The position numbers and the translations under genes are program-made. This document shows positions 60,093 through 64,000 of a DNA stretch of 64,000 nucleotides, piece after piece. The notes beneath the pieces are model-generated. The model did not search any database. It saw only the letters and a list, made by a program, of their open reading frames with translations, and was not told where the DNA came from. Source of the stretch: Branchiostoma floridae (lineage: Eukaryota; Chordata; Leptocardii; Amphioxiformes; Branchiostomatidae); the NCBI RefSeq assembly GCF_000003815.2, contig NW_023365764.1:43967-107966 (forward strand), in the 5' to 3' direction. The first letter of the stretch is position 1. Each line of letters begins with the position of its first letter.

Positions 60093-60426
60093 AAATTTCC
60101 TCAAAAGTTTAAATGTAGTTTTTCTCCTCTGCTCTAGATCTTCTAAACAGTAGCAGTCTGGAATATCGTGCAATCGACTGTACACAAAGAGCACAGGTAA
60201 GTCATTTCTTTATTACACTCTGGAAAGGCGTGGCGATGTAGGGAAACTATGTTAAAGCGGGAAATATAACGTCATACCGAAACTAAATGCATTATCGCAT
60301 GAGGTCATAGCGGCACACCTGTCACTGGTAGTCTGTATAAGATAAACATCATAACGATATCCCGATGTTTGCATCTCCTGACAGATGAGATCATACCCAA
60401 ACGGAAAGGCATAAACTACACACTAA

Positions 60427-60500
60427 TATGGGGCCGCGTAGCACAACGGCATTGTGTTCTGCCCGTGACCGGCTGCGTGACACCCGCAGATTCTCCAGTC
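60427..60500 (+). mobile_element. Possible SINE head fragment
   Basis: GGGGCCGCGTAGCACAACGG resembles the box A part of the tRNA-derived SINE family, but box B is poor. A weak call. Confidence 0.25.
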
Positions 60501-61534
60501 TAGCAGTTATATGGCCGTAACTTTCGATGTAAGTATCAGTTTTCAACAAAATTTGGCCAGTTGACGTAATTTACCGATATTCAAAATTAGATGAGAAGAA
60601 AATTCTGGATTCTGAATATTTTGGGTTAAAAAATCATTTTTTGGTAAAAAATAGTGATGCTATTAAAATGGGTCTGTGCCCACTATGAAATGACTGTCTA
60701 ACTGAGTCATATTTTCTGGAGTAACAGATTATATCTCTGTGATATGTAATGTGCCCGGGCCTTTTGCCGCTATACATCGGGAAGGCTTCATTTTGGGGCA
60801 AAAACATACTTTTTTGATAATTTGGGGGCATTTTTGTACAAACGTCAACACAGCAACCGAAATCAAAGATATTGCAAGAAGGCCCGCTTGATTTCTGAAG
60901 GTCTAACGCTTAATGAACGTAAATCTGCTCAAAACTCGTCATACAACCGGTGTCCTGATGTGGGCAGCAACCGATGAAACACTACTTACCCTACAAGAAC
61001 TGCGCCAAAGTATGTTCCACTGTACGTAACGTTAACCAACGGTAAAACATGAATGTTTTATGCCTGTATCTGTCAAATAGCGGTTGTATCAATGCGAAAT
61101 TCGCAAGCAGCTAGCCTTATAAGGCTTCAGTCAACTGCCATACAGTCATTTGGGGCTAGAAATATCGATTTTTAGCATTATTTTGCTGTTTCCTTGAAGT
61201 ATGAGCGCCCCGCTGGTCTCCCGCCACTCCATACCCCGGGGAATCCAAACGCGTGTTCGAATGTTCGGACGGTACCATAAGCGGCTCTCGCGGGGGTCGC
61301 TTTTTAATAATCGCATCTGTTTATGTCAATATTTGATAAATAATAGGTCAATATCTTAAACATTCATCATTAATAAGTCTGAAGAAAATTAGTTAGTGTG
61401 ACCCATACATCGTAAGTTCCTGTTTTCGCAATGTAACATTAGGTACAATTGGACTGTTCTAAACTGAACGTCCCGGTCCGTCGAGGTCACATGCGGTCAC
61501 GCAGTGGTTCGTATTTCATGTTCGACCAAAACTG

Positions 61535-61735
61535 TCACAGGCCTTAAACTGCATGAGAAGGCACTTTACACAACTTTCCTCACTTTACTCAGGTGAAAAT
61601 GAGTACCCAGCTTCGGCTAGGGCCGTCCCTCGGATAGGACGTGAAATGGAGGTCCGTGTCTGGGGAGAACAATACCCCAGGCACGTTAAAGAGCCCGCCA
61701 CACGTGCGATGGTGCGGTGTGCGTGAGTGGTTTAA
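61535..61735 (+). mobile_element. tRNA-derived SINE body, head missing
   Basis: GGCACTTTACACAACTTTCC, TCACTTTACTCAGGTGAAAA, CTTCGGCTAGGGCCGTCCCT and CGGATAGGACGTGAAATGG match the body of the SINE at 50879-51115, then AGGCACGTTAAAGAGCCCGC continues further than in the other copies. A (CCAATCC/AACA)-like tail follows at about 61895-61925. Confidence 0.6.
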
Positions 61736-62060
61736 AACCTACAGTACCTTGGCCGCACCTAGGGCAATTACTGTCGTATTGAGGTCACCTGAGTGGCGCC
61801 GAATGGCAGCTCGCTCCAGACCCTTGCGATTTAGCGCCGCCCATTGTAAACTCCTCGCAATTCAGCCCCTGGCTGCAAAGAGTGAGTAGTCGGCCCATCC
61901 AACAATCCAAAAACAATCCAACAATATGCTCTGCAATGCCGCGACAAAACTCTCACGACTTCAAATGAAGACAGCACACAAATCAAAAGGCATCAAAAGT
62001 TAAACTGTTGTTTTCAAATGTCATACGAATATCTGCGGCAAAAGCGTGATCCAGTATTAC

Positions 62061-62197
62061 TGCCAAATTCTGACACCGACGTCATCAGATTTGCGATCTG
62101 TGCAGTGACAACTGAGTCATCAGATACTGTGTATGCATGGAACGCCATCAGAGACCAGGCTGCTGAGGATCTCATCGGGGTTCAAAATGACGTCTGA
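62061..62197 (+). pseudogene. Orphan copy of the last DDC exon
   Basis: It matches 24128-24267 at most bases and still reads [20 protein letters not shown] then AWNAIRDQAAEDLIGVQNDV and a stop in frame. Changes are mostly amino acid replacements, and there is no frameshift. No upstream decarboxylase exon, acceptor or Lys-containing exon is present, so it cannot make an enzyme alone. The 3' flank (62198-62370) is also shared with 25322-25490, so it arose by DNA duplication, not by retroposition of a spliced mRNA. Confidence 0.85.
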
Positions 62198-62944
62198 ATT
62201 TCACATAAAATCCATACAATCAAAGTCATGCCTTTCATATAAAACGTTTGGTATCCAAAATTCCAAATGGAAACGTTTTATTGTACATTATCCGATCTGC
62301 CAGTTTATATTGTCACTCGAATATATGCCACTTTGATTACAGATTGTTCTTTGCGCGGCTATTCTTACAAAAAAATGACATAAATCGACAGCACTGAGTG
62401 CACATTAGCATTCTATAATTTATTTTCCACCAAGCGCTCTACAGCAACATAACATGAAAGATCTGAGGAAAATCATACAAGGGCAGAGGGTAACAGTTAC
62501 CAATCTTACAATGTATCGAGATACGTAAAGTAACATGTCAAGTTTTAATTAGAACTGTCCTGGTTTCGCAGTAATGGTATAATTTCGTCAGAATACAATG
62601 ACGTTAAAAACTGCTGGACGAACATTGCTTTAAGTATATTTGTACTACCTTGTAAAGTATAGCATTACAATACATATATGCCAATCGTTTTTAAAGGAAC
62701 CTTGACTCTAATATTTTTAATTGGAGGAGAACAGCTTACCTTTCAAGGTATCATTAAGTACCTGACGTTATCTTCAACAGTGCAATGGTGCGTAATAACC
62801 CATTATATATCAATCCTTATCTATGTAGGTGTGTTTACCTTCGCAGTTGCATCGTATTGTAATCAAATTGTTCTAAATATCACCCTGAGGATTGACAACT
62901 ACAATTGCATCTTGCTACTTTGCCACTTCAGCACGAATGCATGT

Positions 62945-63742
62945 TCAAAGGCCAAAAAGATCCAGAACGATTTCCAGAATATTTCTCCGTTCCTCCTCTC
63001 TCCGTGCTTGTCTGGCAGCTTCAGCTTCAGCCTCTGCAGCCCGTCTCTTCGCTGCTTCCGCATCCCTCTCGGCTTCAGCACGCCTCTGTGCCTCGGCGGC
63101 CCTCGCTGCTTCAGCTTTCGCCACTTTTTCCTTCTCAACGGCTCTTTCTGCTGCTGCCCCGGCCTCTTGTTTCTATCGAGAAATAAATAAAGATGAGTAT
63201 CTCTTAGAAATATGCATTCAGGACACAGAAATTGGGATCTTTTTTATTTAAACTTTTACTTCTATCTGTTGGTAAATTTTCGCCTTTTGGGTATTTTTGG
63301 TCGTTTGGAGACTCGTATTATAACGACCAAAAATGGAAATAAATCATAAATTCTTTTGAACGGAATCGACAAATTATGTGACGTCCTTTGGGTACCGAAA
63401 ATAATTTTACTTGCCCTTGGCTAAAACTCCTATCTACTGATTGCTTCTACTGAAAAAATGCCTGCAAATCCCTGAGGCCTCAAATCGTTGTTATCAGTAA
63501 TTCCTATCGAGCTAACGAAATTGATATCGATCCCATTTTTTTTTAATCACCGAACATCAATACATTCAGTGGCTCTACTATTGCAAGAATATTATATTGT
63601 CCCACCATTCTCTGCTCTTCCTTTACCCGACGATCTTCCTCCACTAGTTTGTCATCAGTGTCCCTGATCGTGTCCCTCCTGGTCATCTCCGTGGCGCGGA
63701 AGGTCTCCAGTACTTTCTCAACTGCCGGGCCTTTTCCAGAAG
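62945..63742 (-). CDS. Guanylate-binding protein paralogue, gene 2 (3' end only)
   Basis: Two exons are in the window: 63742-63606 (137 nt) and 63172-62945 (228 nt to a TGA). Both have exactly the lengths and phases of the last two exons of GBP gene 1. The peptide ASGKGPAVEKVLETFRATEM continues to VEEDRRVKEEQRM, then an Ala/Glu/Arg-rich coiled coil (KQEAGAAAERAVEKEKVAKA...). It ends NILEIVLDLFGL, a hydrophobic amphipathic-looking tail, where gene 1 has a basic one. The GTPase exons lie beyond 64000. The exon-8 donor is a normal GT (ATG|GTGGGA). Same orientation as gene 1, hence a tandem duplicate. Confidence 0.85.
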
Positions 63743-64000
63743 CTAAACATACAACAAAAAGGCAATGAAACAGCCTCTCAACGATAATCCACAGTGAAGT
63801 AACACACTTTGTCAAGCCAACCGACGACACGACAGAAAATGACAAAACCGCCTCTGTAGTTTCAGAACAAGCTGCTATTGGACCAAAACTGAAAAAAATT
63901 GCATACGTCACAATTACCTTCCACCACAAGTCACGACCACAAATAATACCCAATAAAATCTGATGGATCACCAAGAAAACCCCAAATCACCATTGATCTC

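Larger units (their letters stand above)
57590..60415. repeat. Repeated GBP-upstream segments
   Basis: Related segments lie at about 57590-57790, 59575-59740 and 60245-60415. Each carries AACGTCATNCC(N)AAACT and then a GA(T/G)GAGGTCAT or equivalent block. They look like decayed copies of the GBP gene 1 upstream region. No coding exon accompanies the two distal copies. Confidence 0.5.

Noticed and set aside
62678-63251. Ala/Ser- and Pro/Leu-rich plus-strand frames
   Set aside because: Complement of the Ala/Glu/Arg coiled-coil exon of GBP gene 2; the same happens at 50620-50853 for gene 1.

Overview
The window looks like nuclear DNA of an invertebrate chordate, most likely amphioxus (Branchiostoma). 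Genes are split into many short exons with clean GT-AG boundaries, intergenic DNA is AT-rich, and introns are full of small inverted-repeat transposons and tRNA-derived SINEs. The proteins are of animal type: a clan-2 cytochrome P450, an aromatic amino acid decarboxylase, guanylate-binding proteins and ARM repeats. The species is inference; the gene structures below were assembled by hand from splice sites, reading frame and phase.

Left part (1-14 kb): a probable terminal exon of a gene entering from the left (367-498), then a complete seven-exon P450 on the minus strand (8356-1274, 499 aa) whose introns hold several MITEs. A repeat-rich spacer follows. Middle (14-31 kb): a complete 13-exon DDC-like decarboxylase on the plus strand (14165-24267, 490 aa) with all key PLP residues. 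A MITE has inserted exactly at one of its 5' splice sites and duplicated it. Downstream lie a 1-kb TIR element rich in ATGCAAAT octamers, a 5'-truncated but otherwise open non-LTR retrotransposon (29494-26576) and a piggyBac-type MITE (29817-30755).

Centre-right (31-50 kb): a nine-exon minus-strand gene (40543-31368, 787 aa) joins a CLCC1/MCLC-like membrane hairpin to a C-terminal ARM-repeat-like region. Divergently transcribed from it is an intronless gene (41166-42137, 323 aa) whose layout resembles the EndoU nuclease domain of bacterial polymorphic toxin systems. From 42 to 50 kb I see only repeats and transposon relics.

Right part (50-64 kb): a nine-coding-exon guanylate-binding-protein GTPase (55964-50598, 569 aa) with a likely 5' UTR exon beyond an assembly gap, then a repetitive upstream region, an orphan copy of the last DDC exon (62061-62197), and the last two exons of a second GBP paralogue leaving the window on the right. 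Shared flanks show that the GBP and DDC segments were duplicated before two of the MITEs inserted.

The genes do not form one pathway. The best candidates for something undescribed are the CLCC1-like/ARM fusion, the intronless EndoU-like gene beside it, and the splice-site-duplicating MITE.
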